Assembly (NCBI GenBank): GCA_028023455.1
Contig: JAQFVV010000021.1
Coordinates: 6,476,853 to 6,540,852, forward strand
Length of the DNA stretch: 64,000 nucleotides
Source: Epiperipatus broadwayi
Lineage: Eukaryota > Onychophora > Udeonychophora > Euonychophora > Peripatidae
Direction of reading: 5' to 3'
The position numbers and the translations under genes are program-made. The notes beneath the pieces were generated by a model that was not told the origin of the DNA, searched no databases, and was given only the letters and a program-made list of their open reading frames with translations. Each line of letters starts with the position of its first letter. Within the stretch, counting starts at the first letter, position 1. Shown here piece by piece: positions 48,701-59,770 of this stretch.

Positions 48701-48871
48701 AATAACTAGTGCTCTTACTACTCAGTATGTTGTTGAGCAATATGTTCTGCTTTAGTGTTTTTTTCAAGAAGATTTGTTGAAAAATCTTTTAACTGAAGCA
48801 GACCATTTAAGGGTTGATGGTCTCTTTACAACAACTATGTAATCATTATAAAAATGATTGAATGGTTTATT

Positions 48872-50060
48872 ACTCAGGAGTTCATAAGAAGTTTGAACAA
48901 GGAAATGACAGAGCTGGCTTGAAATTCATGGATCTTGATCTCCAGAGACAGCCACTCTACCACTGCACCAAACCATAGACAACTCAGGACTTCATAAGAA
49001 ATTCATGTACAGGGAGTGGCAGAGCTGGTTTACAATTAGGGTAAAATTTATGTACCTTGAGGTCTGGAGTCTGCTACTCTATCATTGACCTAAACTGCAC
49101 AGGGTTTAGGAAATCATAAAAAATTCAAGTACATGAAGTGACAAAGATTGTCCATATTCAGTCCACAATTCATAGATATTGAGCTACAGAATTCACCCTC
49201 TACTACTGCACCAAACCATTATTTATAATTCAAATACAGGAAGTGACTGAAATGGTTTACAATTGAACCACAATTCTTAGACTTAGAGATCTAGAATCTA
49301 TCTCTACCATCACACCAAATCATGCAAGTTGCAAGGGTTTATAAAAAAATTCTAGTACAGGAGGTGACAGAACTGATCCACATTCAGAAAACAGCCCATG
49401 GACATTGAGCTTCAGAATTTGTCATATCACTCCACCAAACCATGCAAAGCTCAGGAAATCATCAAAAATATTCATGTAGAGGAAGTGCAAGAGACAGTTC
49501 ACAATCAAATCATAATTCATAAACATTGATCTCAAAGTCTGCCATTCCATTACTACATCAAACCACATGAGACCCAGGATGTTGTCAGAAATTTTGAGAA
49601 CTGGAAGTGACACAGCTAATCTACAATCTAGCCACAAAGCATTGAGCTTCAGAATAGACCCTAATCCTTGGACTTAGAGATCAGATTTCATTCTACCACT
49701 GCACCAAACTGCTCAAGGCTCAGGAATTTCAGAAGAAATTCCAAGTTCAGGAAGTAACCTAGATGGTCCCTAATCAGGCCACAATCAATGGACATTGAGA
49801 TTTAGAATCTGCCACTCCATCACTGGAACATGCGAGGATCAGGAGATATCAAAAATTCAGATACATGAAGTGTCAGAGCCAGTCCACAATCAAATCATAA
49901 TTTGTAAATATTGACCTCAAAGTCTTTCATTCTACTACTGCAGCAAAACACATTAGCATCAGGTGATTGTAAGAAATTTAAATGCAGGAAGTGATACAGA
50001 TGGTCTACAGTTAGGTCACAATCCTTGGATATTGAGCTTCAGACTTTCAAACCATGCAAG
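48872..50060. repeat. Tandem array of a unit of about 120 bases, about ten copies
   Basis: Landmarks recur every 108-122 bases: accaaaccatg-like, caggaaatcataagaaattc-like, ggaagtgacagagctgg-like, ttcatggacattgagc-like, and tctgccactctaccactgc-like blocks. Landmark positions for the ...accaaacc block include 48960, 49202, 49428, 49550, 49696 and 50044. Copies are clearly diverged, so the array is old. In the reverse direction ttggtgcagtggtagagtgg looks A-box-like, so the unit may come from a tRNA-derived SINE. Confidence 0.85.
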
Positions 50061-51298
50061 TCTATGTAATAATTAAAATTTGCAAACCAATTTTGTAACA
50101 GCTGATGCATGACATGTGATACAAACAATATTTTTTATAAAGTTTTTTTAACAAGAATACGTTTTTAAAAATATTGAAAAATTAAGATATTTAATAATAA
50201 TAAAAGATTTAAAACTGAAATGACAAGTGAAAGATTTTATGTTTATTGTAAATTCTTTTATATATAAAACAATTTGCTTTGCAAGTCTTTATTTACTTGT
50301 CTCAAAAAGAGCCCTGACAAAGCAAAACTTTATTAAATTTAGATCATGATTTGTCATAAAAATCAAATGTTTGACCTCTTCCTTGAAAATCAAACAACTT
50401 ACTGTTTTATTGCTGACAAATGTTATTGCAAAGTTGTTTTATTATATTAATTGATAAGAAATGTCATTTACATTACAGATATATAGAAATGCTTTCAAAA
50501 TATGTGATCTTCTGGAAAACACGTTTATTGACTCATCTGAGTCTTTTGATAATTAAATTATGTATATAAAATTTTGTCTGCATGAAAGCAAACGAAAACA
50601 AGTAATAATGCATGATTATCATTTGTGGTAGTTTTTCATTGGTTACCGCCATCTTAATGTCCATGTGGTCACTGCAATGATGAATGTCAGACTCTAAAAT
50701 TTAAGGTACTCAGATCATTCCAGTGCTGGTGTATCCAGAATTCAAACTAATTTATAAAATCTGGAATAATAAAGTCATTTAATTATGTTTTGTACTCAGA
50801 ATTGATCAGATTATGGTGTGCAAGGTCCTGGGATCAATTACAGCATGGGAACTTACAGCACTCGAATATATGAACTATTAAACAATCAAACAATTACATT
50901 AATATTATTATTACTCTAAAACTCTATAAAGATTTACTTCTTCTCTTTGACCATGCAATTCTATTAATAGTGTTCATTTGCTTCTGATGAAAAATAGGTT
51001 ATTTCAGTTAAACAACAACTAACTGAGCAATGCTTTCAATGTAAAAGGTCATATTCATAGTTCTCAAATTTATTGGCTGGGATCAATTAAGAGAAAAGCA
51101 CAAACATAAACTTCACCCCCCCAATATAAACAAACTCATAAACAACATGAAGAACAAATTGCTTTCAGAATAGACCCTCCAGATTGTTTACAAGAGGAGC
51201 TATAACTAGCCTGTGGTAGAATCTATTATGGGGAATTATGTGCTAATAGTGGTACCGACTAGTGTAACCTCAGTATATTTACAATGATGCAAAGAAAG
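50061..51298. other. AT-rich stretch with one SINE-like copy
   Basis: 50795-50880 is the second copy of the tRNA-like repeat seen at 35645. Otherwise nothing recognised. Confidence 0.5.
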
Positions 51299-51595
51299 AT
51301 CATCATATGAAGTGTTTTTCTGAAGGTTTGTGATGATGGTGTTCTAGCTGTATTTTTATATTGGACTATTTCCATCATCTAATATGTGTGTTAAATGTCT
51401 TTAGAAGAGTTTAATTTTTAGTTAAATATTCCAAATGCATTCAACTGTTAGTAATATCACAGCAAACAGGTTAGTATATGCACCAACTGTTAGTAATATC
51501 ACAGCAAACAAATGTTAATAATATCACAGCAAACAGGTTAGCATATGCACTAACTGTTAGTAATATCACAGCAAACAGGTTAGTATATGCACAAC

Positions 51596-51629
51596 GTTTC
51601 GAGAGGTATTTTTCTCCCCTCTTCTTCAG
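51596..51629 (-). ncRNA. Hammerhead-like segment of the Penelope 3-prime region
   Basis: Minus strand: CTGAAGA, a stem AGAGG/CCTCT around an A-rich loop, one extra C, GAAAC, then GTT. The core boxes are intact. The cleavage triplet would be GTT and stem III is minimal. Stem I offers three pairs (CAC/GTG). Hammerheads in Penelope-like elements are known from the literature; this is a slightly irregular member. Confidence 0.5.
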
Positions 51630-51654
51630 GTGTTGCTGGCCTGACCAGTGACAG

Positions 51655-51745
51655 TACTAGCATGGGATTCGAACCTGGGTCCTTAGATTCTTGATTATTG
51701 AATTTTAAGGTAACGCTCTAACCAACTGAGCCATCCTGCCAAAGG
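51655..51745 (-). repeat. tRNA-like module in the Penelope 3-prime region
   Basis: A box TGGCTCAGTTGG at 51722-51733 and B box GGTTCGAATCC at 51665-51675, correctly spaced for an internal RNA polymerase III promoter. The same module sits in the copies at 3816, 33930-34050 and 62600-62680. T-arm pairing is imperfect, so it is not a functional tRNA. Confidence 0.75.
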
Positions 51746-51771
51746 CAACAGTATGTAGTAATTTCATATAC

Positions 51772-54128
51772 TTATCTATGAGGTTCCTCCTGATTTCTCC
51801 ACTTTTTCCTCAGAGCAAAGTTGATTAGTGGTTTCCATACATTATGTATAGTCACACTAGGTTGGCTTATGGGATTTTTTGCCATTGTCATGTGAGCAGC
51901 TTCTTTAAATTTTCTTCTTTGTACCTTTTCTTCTCTATCCAATATTTTTGTATTTTCCCAATTGAACATATGTTCATTGGTACATACATGGTCTGCTACC
52001 TTAGACACATCTGTTTTCTCTCTTCTAATCATCAGTTTATGTTCTTGCAAGCGCTTTTCAATGGGACGACTGGTCTCACCAATATATGTTCTTCCACATT
52101 CACATGGTATTTCATAGATGCAGTTTTTTCTTTGCAGCATTTCAAGTTTAGGCTTTGTAGATGTTAGAATTCCTCGTAGTGTGGTATGGCTCTGGAAAGC
52201 TGTTCTGATGTTATACTGATTGCAGATTTTCCTTAATTTGTCTGCTATTTTTGGAATGTATGGATACACTACAGTACCAATAATTGTCTTTTCTCTTGAT
52301 GGTTCTTTTTGTTGTCTATTTAATGTTTTCTTAATAACAGCTGATGGATAACCATTTTTCATAAGAGTTTGTTCTATATAGATCTTTTCTTTTTCCAAAT
52401 CACTGGTTTCTGAACAAACTTCTTTTGCTCTGTTCCATAGTGATAGTATAACTCCATGTTTTGTGTTTCTGGTGTGATTGGATGTATAGGCTAGGTATTT
52501 TCCTGTATGTGTAGGTTTTCGGTAAACTGTAGTTTTGATTTTGCCATGAGGGAGTCTTGTCACAAGAACATCTAAGAATGCCAATTTTTGTTGTTGTTCT
52601 GATTCTATTGTGAATTTAATTGAAGGGGATATGTTGTTGATGTGTTTCCAGAAAGTTTGTAGCAATGCTTCACCATGTGGCCATACAACAAATGTATCAT
52701 CCACATAGCGAAGCCAAACTTTAGGTGGATATGGAGTAGTTTTTATGGCTGTGGTTTCAAGTTCTTCCATGTAAATATTGCTAATCAGGGAGACAATGGT
52801 GAGCCCATAGCCATTCCTTGATTTTGTTGGAAGAATTCTGGGTTATATTGAAAGTAGGTTGTTTTTATACAGAATGTTAATAGTTCCATTATACTATCAA
52901 TAGGAAGAGCTGTTCTGGTTTGTAAACTATTATCACCATTTAATCTTTTCCTTACAATAGACAATGCTTCTTCACATGGTACATTTGTGAATAAACTTTC
53001 CACATCAAAGCTTACCAGTAAGTCAGTTCTTTCAATTTTCATGTTCTTGATTAATTCTACAAAGTGTCTAGAATCCCTGACAAAGGACTGGGTCTTGTAT
53101 GCCAATGGACTTAGAACTTTGAGAAGAAATCTTGCCAAGTTTTGGGAAGGTGAATCTCTAGAACTAACAATAGGTCTTAATGGAACATGATCCTTATGGA
53201 TTTTAGGTAGACCATAAAGATGAGAAATTTTGCTGAAATATGATGTTATTTTACTCTTTTCTGAATCAGTGAAGTACTTGCGATGCTTTCTGAGTAATGC
53301 TTGTAACTTTGTTTCCATACTTGGTATTGGATCTTTTGCCACTTTTCTATATTGGCCTGCTGTGAGGAGTTCTTGTATTTTGTTGTCATAATCAGTTGTA
53401 TCCATTACAACTGTTGCATTGCCTTTGTCAGCAGGGAGAATAATTATAGATTTATCTACTTTGAGAGATTTAATTGCTTTCCTCTCCCCATAGGATATGT
53501 TTGACTTCAATTTTTGTTGCTTGTCAAGTGTTCTTTTTATTCTCCAGCGTAATTCTGCTGCTTCTTCTAAAGGCAATTTTTGAGTGACTTCCTCAGTGGC
53601 TGCCATTATATCTAATAAGGGGATATTAGATGGTGTTATAGCAAAGTTTAATCCTCTTTCAAGAACAGAAATTTCAGTATCTGTTAGATGTTTAGAACTT
53701 AGATTTTTAACAGATGAAGCTGTTACATTGCTTGGTACATTATGATTTTTGATATGCCCATGTAGGTTAGCAAGTTTTTTCTTTTGACATTCTTTTATTT
53801 TTCCATGTAATATAGAATATGATTTTCTTACTGCTTGAAAAACTCTCATGTAGTCATCGTCAGTAAGTTTATTTTTTAGAAGACATTCTACAGTATTAAT
53901 TGAATGCATTGTTTGATACTTGGAAAACCTTTGAGCATTTATTCTTTCTCTTAACAGAGCTTCACTTGCTCTCTGAGTAATTTTCTCAGCTCTCTGAGAG
54001 TGAATTGGAGGTTTTAGTTGCAAACCTTTAGGAATTATCCCTTCCGATTTACATTTACATAGGAAAGTTAAATGATTTTCTACTTTGGCCAGCTTTAGAC
54101 ATAGTTTTTCATAATGTCTAAAGTGATA
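51772..54128 (-). pseudogene. Penelope RT and GIY-YIG endonuclease, one frameshift
   Basis: Codes for a polyprotein of about 785 residues that would copy the element RNA and nick the target. It is open from 54128 (YHFRHYEKLC onward). Around 53460 is ADKGNATVVMD, an RT segment typical of this group; near 53000 is DLLVSFDVESLFTNVP (motif A with its Asp); near 52800 is GMAMGSPLSP. There one base is missing and the frame ends in TGA at about 52782. The next frame (from about 52780; first ATG at 52770) continues with the catalytic YVDD (YVDDTFVVWPHG), then LAFLDVLVTR. The endonuclease follows: CIYEIPCECGRTYIGETSRP and KRLQEHK. The last codons are EEPHR. All key residues are present on either side of the shift; only the frameshift disables it. 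Confidence 0.93.
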
Positions 54129-54249
54129 TTACTAACAGTTGAATGCATTTGGAATATTTAACTAAAAATTAAACTCTTCTAAAGACATTTAACACACATA
54201 TTAGATGATGGAAATAGTCCAATATAAAAATACAATCATCATATGAAGT

Positions 54250-54568
54250 CTGCATTTTTGGAGCATAAAATGGAATCTGACCATTGTTTTGATCCAAACA
54301 ATATTAATGTAGTGGGTGCTCTTAATTAATCTCAGCCAACATGTTTGAGCACTATGAATATGATGTTCTAGATTGAAAGTATCACTTAGCAAGTTATTGT
54401 TAACTGAAATAAATATAATCCTCTCTTTTGAAATGAATGCTATTATTATTATTATTTATTATTATCATCATCATCATCACCTTGTTAATGTAATTTTAAT
54501 TTAGCACAGTTTTAATCAACTAATTAATTATTTGGAAATGTGTGGCATTTGAAAAATGATCAATACTA
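54250..54568. other. AT-rich stretch without recognised gene
   Basis: Nothing recognised apart from a short trinucleotide run at 54442-54480. Confidence 0.55.
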
Positions 54569-54812
54569 TTATTAAAACAGGCAAAACACTCTACATGTAT
54601 TGCCACTCAGTGCAAGCCAGTGTAATCAATGGATGCCAAAAGGCTTGTGCATAAATCCCCCTCTAGTGCTTACTCATCCAATATCCCCAGACTAGTTTCT
54701 GGCTTGTGGCCTTCATCAGTGGGGATTTTATGCACAAGCCTTCTTGCATCCATTGATTACTCTGGCTTGCACAGAGTGGCAATACATATAGAGAGTTTTC
54801 CTGTTTTAATAA
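54569..54812. repeat. Palindromic element, family D, with intact hammerhead
   Basis: Arms ttattaaaacagg...attgccactcagtgcaagcc and the mirrored right arm are near-perfect, with atcaatggatgc and cttgtgcataaa inside. The centre is the hammerhead at 54683-54726. Related copies: 55345-55600 (opposite orientation), 22197-22477 and 8165-8240. Shared sequence continues to atgatcacatga-like ends outside the arms (54840-54853). Confidence 0.8.
54683..54726 (-). ncRNA. Hammerhead ribozyme candidate, family D
   Basis: Reading the minus strand from 54726: stem I ATCCCCA; core CTGATGA; stem II AGGC, loop CACAA, GCCA (three G-C pairs, terminal A-A mismatch); core GAAA; stem III C, loop TA, G with the A-T pair beside it; cleavage triplet GTC at 54690-54692; stem I return TGGGGAT. 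Stem I has seven perfect pairs. Every invariant core residue of a type I hammerhead is present. The 10.1-11.1 pair, usually G-C, is A-A, the main weakness. Confidence 0.65.
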
Positions 54813-54854
54813 CAGTTAAGAGCAAGCATATGAAATGGTGATCATGTGATCAGC

Positions 54855-55325
54855 ACTATTATCACTTTAGTTATACTGCATTATATTTTAAAATAATCTT
54901 TAACAACATAAATTATTTAGAAAAGAATTTCTTAAATTATTTCATCTGCAGTTTGCTTTTACAATATGACAGGCTACTCTCCATCTGGGGCTGAGGTTTA
55001 TTCCTGACTTCATTGGACATACATAAATTTGAAAAGTGACAAGGCAGATAGATGCTTTTACTATCAATATTAATGACAATACTCAGTTATATATAATCAC
55101 ATCATGTGAAAACAAATCATAATACCCTGAAGACTTAGACAAATATATATTTATATATAGGACCTGTGATGCTTCCCCCCCCCTGTACCCACTTATTTCT
55201 TTCAGAGTGAATATACTGGAACTTAGAAAAAAATTTCAAAACTCTTCTAGCTCCAATATATTTGGATATATTTATATCTTTAGAAAATATCTGGAGAAAA
55301 ACAATTGGAAGAAGGATTTTTCAAT
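54855..55325. other. Stretch without recognised gene
   Basis: Nothing recognised. A cccccccc run lies at about 55176-55183. Confidence 0.5.
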
Positions 55326-55600
55326 AAAAATCACATGATCACCATTTCTTATGCTTGCTTATAACTGTTATTAAAACAGGCAAACTCTCTATGCATATCG
55401 CCACTCAATGCAAGCCAGAGCAATCAATGGATGCTTTAAGATCCAAGACTTCTCGCTGATGAGGGCTACCAGCCAGAAACTACACTGGGGATATTGGATG
55501 AGTAGGCACTAGATGGGGATTTTAAGCCTTCTGTCATCCATTGATTGCTGTGGCTTGCATTTAGTGGCAATGTGTATAGAGAGTTTTACCTGTTTAAATT
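55326..55600. repeat. Palindromic element, family D, inverted relative to its neighbour
   Basis: aatcacatgatcaccatttc at 55329, aactgttattaaaacaggc, gccactcaatgcaagccag and the mirrored right arm ending near 55600. It lies about 0.5 kb from, and in inverse order to, the copy at 54569. Confidence 0.75.
55449..55495 (+). ncRNA. Hammerhead core, family D, cleavage site lost
   Basis: CTGATGA at 55456-55462, stem II GGCT/AGCC with loop ACC, GAAAC at 55476-55480, then TACAC where TAGTC is expected, then TGGGGAT. The 5-prime strand of stem I is replaced. Confidence 0.5.
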
Positions 55601-56384
55601 ATTTCAATACTAATTAGTCACCATTACTTTTAAAAAGGAAATTTCAGTTTAATTATTTATTTTTTAAATTCATCTTTGTATGAAGATTAACAAATCTTTG
55701 TTTACTATATATTTTCATAACTCATCTAATTTTTTAAAAAAATGATTACTAAACTTGAAAGCTAATTAATTTGTATATTTTGTAAATCATATACTGTTTA
55801 ATATATAGAACATTTTAATAAGACCTCAGTCTGTGTGTAAATATCTACTAATCTAAATGCATACATTACCATATTGAAAAAAATCTTCAATATTGGTGTG
55901 ACACATATTTAAATAAACATACGTTTGAAATGAATTCTGGTTATGACTGGAATGTTGGTCTATATTTGTGTGTGCATATAATGATATCATAGGTCATAAT
56001 TATTACTTTTATAAAGAAAAGGGATTATTTAGTTTTTTCATAAAAACATAATTTTATCTTTTTCCTTAATATTCTGCAGTCTTTTAAAAAATGCAACATA
56101 ATTTAAAAAGCATTCATTAATCAATCAATTATATTCTTTTTCTATGGGTAAGACCAGAGAGGAATCACGCCACAAATTCATCCATTTCTCCACTCCATTC
56201 TATTCATTGTCTAATTCTTCAATTCCATGTACTGTATCTCACAATTAAATATTGTGTATGAGCTTTATATAAGATATTATGAAGTATTTTAAATATTAAG
56301 CAATATATAAAATCATGAATGCTATACAGAAAGAAAATTTTTTAAGAATTTATAAATTTCCAATTAAAATAGATACTTGAAATA
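55601..56384. other. AT-rich stretch without recognised gene
   Basis: Nothing recognised. Confidence 0.55.
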
Positions 56385-56392
56385 AAATAGAT

Positions 56393-58889
56393 CAGTGGTA
56401 GCAAACCTATGGCACATGTGCCAGAGAGGGCACGTGCAAATTTTTTACTGGCACACAAACTATATATCATAATTTTCTTCAATATTTTTTTTGTTGCTAA
56501 AATCTGTACTGGTAAAAATTTATTGTAAACTAAAGGTAAAATAAATATTATATTAGAATTCAATTTACAATTGAACTCTGATTAGAAACAATAAATTATG
56601 ATATTTTAAGTCAAATAAAGTGTTACTTGTATACTGTGGTATTAAATTCTATAAACCTGTCAAATGATCCCAATAAAACTAGAAAGTAAATCTCAGTAAA
56701 ATATTTTATAACTTTTTGAAGTAATTTTTTTCAAATCTAAAGTAAAAGCAATCAAATGGTTTTCTGTTCTAATCTTTTTTCATTCAAACGTGTTGACACC
56801 ATTCTTTTTTTTAACATAATCAAAATAAACAACAACATCAAATGACGTTTTTTTTTGCTTGAAGTTTTGCTGTAAAAGTAAAATGTAAGGATAATAATAT
56901 ATTTTAACACATAATAAATCTTTGATTTATAAAATGATTAAAACTCATTTAAATTTACTTTTAAATAAATTTGTTACTATTAATATGACTAGTGAAAATA
57001 ATAAAAAAAAAATATCAAGCAGTAGAGAAATTCAAAGTTGGTGGACTGATGAGTATGGAAAATTAACAAAGGCTCCAGGACAGTATGTGTTTTATATTCT
57101 AGAGCATTTGTATTGAGAACATCATTGGTAAAATGGCATTATGACTAATCATAAATCATTCTGTGAAAAAAGTAAAGATGAACAAAAATAATATATTGTC
57201 CAAGCATTTAAAAATATAAATATTCAATCAACTTCTATAATGAAATTTATCAAAAATCATTCAAATATAACTGCTTCTAGTTTTTTTTATATTTCAAATG
57301 TAATTGCCATACATGGAAACCTTTTAGTGTTGGAGAATATATGAAAGAAGCTTAGATGAAATGTGCACCGGATATTATTGAAGATTTTGAAAACAAAACA
57401 AAAAATATACAGAGCATAAAAGATCTATCATTGGCTAGAAATACTGTTAAAGAAAAAAATGCTGCAAATGGCTAACAATATAATTTATCAACAAAAAAGT
57501 GATATAAAATCTTTTAGTTTAATTTCTCTCTGCCTTGATGAAAGTACAGATAGCTCATTTGGCTATTTTTATTCACCATTATATAATGTTGGGAATAATA
57601 TCAAAGAAGAATTGATCAGTTTAATCTCATTAGTAACAACAACAAAAGGAATAGATATTTGCAACATAAATGTTACCAAAATTGTATCAGTAACTACAGA
57701 GGGTGCTTATGACTGGAAAATAAAGTAGTTTTCTCAGTTTATTTATCAACCAACTGTTTTTATGTAATGAGAAAATCATTGAAAAATATAATAAATTAAT
57801 GGACATTTAAAAATTAATATTTTTTTTACTGATATGTGTTCACATCTAAATGAATTAAATATGAAACTGTAAAGTTATAATAAGATAGTTGTTGTCATGT
57901 TTGATTTGATGAAAGCATTTGAAGTTAAATTACAAATTTTCTACCATGATGTTATTTCTTACATCTTCAAATATTTTCCAAATCTAAAAAAAAATCGTGA
58001 CTGATTTAGAACCTCATAAGAAGCCAGATCAAGTAGAATTGACATAAAACTTTTGTGCTGTTATTTAATTGATAATTGATGAATTTTCTTTAAGATTTAC
58101 CCAGTTCAGACAATTTTCATAAATATCAACATTTATTTTATACTCAGACATACTGGATAGTCTCAAGTTAGAAATTTTTGAGTGGCTTAATTTGAAAGAT
58201 GTGGAAATGCAATCAATCAATTTTCAATCCAGTTCTATATGGAAACAGAAATTTGTTGACTTGAGGAATGAGTTAGAAACAATGGAAAATGATCAATTAT
58301 TGGACATGTATAAAAAGAATGCTGAAGGAGGAACTATTGACTGCTTGCAAGGCTATTCCTGAAACATTTAATTGTTAAAAAAAAATTAGCGACCGCTATA
58401 CTATCAATTTTCTCCTCTACATATGCATGTGAAACATTGTTTTCAGAAACAAATTTAATTAAAGACATTTTCAAGAAATAGAATGACAGATGAATCTAGT
58501 TCAGCATGTACATTATTAAAAGTAATAAAATATGAACCAGATATAAAACATTTGGCATCCAATGTACAACAGCAAACATCTCATTAAGTAATATCTATTT
58601 ATGTTGATTCTATATGTTTATTTTTAAATTTTGTTTTAATTATTATTAATTGTTTACTATTACCTTTTATTCAACTTGTGCTCCTCTAAATAAATATCAT
58701 TCACTTGTATTTAGCTTATTTAGAAATTTTGTTTATTATTGTTATTATTATTTTGTTTTATAAACTTTAAAAAAACTGCAATAACTAAGTTGTTTATATT
58801 TTGATTTAATAACTACGGTATGCTAATCATTCAATAAATATTTTTTGGAAATTTTTAGCATGCACAAATAAAAAGGTTCACCACCACTT
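56393..58889 (+). mobile_element. hAT transposon, full length with 8-base target duplication
   Basis: Left end cagtggtagcaaacct and right end (complement) aagtggtggtgaacct form imperfect terminal inverted repeats. A perfect 8-base duplication aaatagat lies at 56385-56392 and 58890-58897, the hallmark length for hAT. The interior is a broken transposase. Confidence 0.92.
56976..58587 (+). pseudogene. hAT transposase, GTF2IRD2/ZBED-like, multiply broken
   Basis: The N-terminal piece has REIQSWWTDEYGKL. The catalytic part at 57459-57728 has FSLISLCLDESTDS (first acidic residue) and VTKIVSVTTEGAYDW (second conserved D/E region, here E where VTTDGA is usual). The C-terminal piece near 58395-58587 has STYACETLFSET and later RMTDESSSACTLLKVIK, the hATC dimerisation domain. 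Between them are stops and shifts (at 57116 and 57728, and near 58376), and the middle is shorter than expected, implying internal deletion. Domain order fits the hAT family found as GTF2IRD2-like proteins in animal genomes. Not functional. Confidence 0.8.
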
Positions 58890-58897
58890 AAATAGAT

Positions 58898-59635
58898 AAT
58901 TAAAATAAAGGTGGGATTCTAACTTTATTGTTAAAAGAAGGTTGCCTTGACAACAGGTTGAGATTGCTGACTGCTATTGATATTGTGGTTGTCTAAGTGT
59001 TGATTATTTTTAATTATAATTAAAATTATAGTAATATTTTATGATGTAATTATCCATGTTAAGATTTCTATATGAATGAAGATTGGATTACCAGGTAGTA
59101 AAAGAGGATACTTTGGTATTATTCCTGCTATGACATATATTCTAAATTTATGATACATTTAAAACAGCACTTCAAAAAATGTGCACCCAAACATAATGGA
59201 TAAAATTTGTCCACAGATCCCATGGAAGCATTATTTTAAACATATCACAAACTTAGAATAGTATGTCACCAGGAATAATACATCATACCATGTGTAATAT
59301 GAATGTTCAAATCTAAAAAAAATGATGGAAACATATATTCATTTTGGGAAAAGGAAAAAAAGATGTTATAATGCTAAATAATATAGATACTTGTGATTTG
59401 TCCCTTTTTATTACAGTACTTCATGCAGTCAAGCCATCTCCCCCCTCCTGGTATAGTACAGTACTTGTGCCATCATAAACACTCAGCACGCATAATACCA
59501 AACTTTAAATCTAAAAAAAAACATCTTTTTTCCAATGACGGAGAGATATATTCATTGTGGAAAAAAGAGAAATATGAAAAAGAACCCTGAAATGATTTTT
59601 AAATGGAGAATTGTAACAAAGTTTTAACTGTAAGT
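58898..59635. other. AT-rich stretch without recognised gene
   Basis: No gene recognised. ggtattattcctgctatgac at 59117 has an inverted echo near 60480-60510. Confidence 0.45.
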
Positions 59636-59639
59636 TTAA

Positions 59640-59659
59640 TGTTATATTATATATATTTG

Positions 59660-59695
<36 letters not shown>

Positions 59696-59770
59696 AAAGA
59701 AAGACTTATAAATCCAAGAAATAATATTATATTTCAACCAGAGGACTGGTTTTCATCAGAAAGAAAAAAA
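59640..59770 (-). repeat. Penelope-end-like repeat, family G, with (AT)n
   Basis: An (AT)n run at about 59664-59691 is followed by a hammerhead-like segment on the minus strand at 59720-59759: CTGATGA, A, stem AACCAG/CTGGTT (six pairs, loop TCCT), GAAAT. Downstream pairing for stems I and III is not evident. Confidence 0.45.

Larger units (their letters stand above)
51314..54234 (-). mobile_element. Penelope-like element, family A, nearly complete
   Basis: Perfect 15-base target duplication atcatcatatgaagt at 51299-51313 and 54235-54249. Minus-strand order: an inverted copy of part of the tail at 54132-54234, the RT-endonuclease ORF (54128 to 51772), a tRNA-like segment (about 51745-51655), a hammerhead-like segment (51629-51596), four tandem copies of a roughly 42-base unit (51593-51441), and the tail to 51314. 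The terminal inverted tail copy is typical of Penelope insertions. The ORF is broken once, so this copy is not autonomous as it stands. Confidence 0.92.

Noticed and set aside
51844-52167. 107-codon plus-strand frame
   Set aside because: Antisense shadow of the GIY-YIG endonuclease region of the Penelope element.
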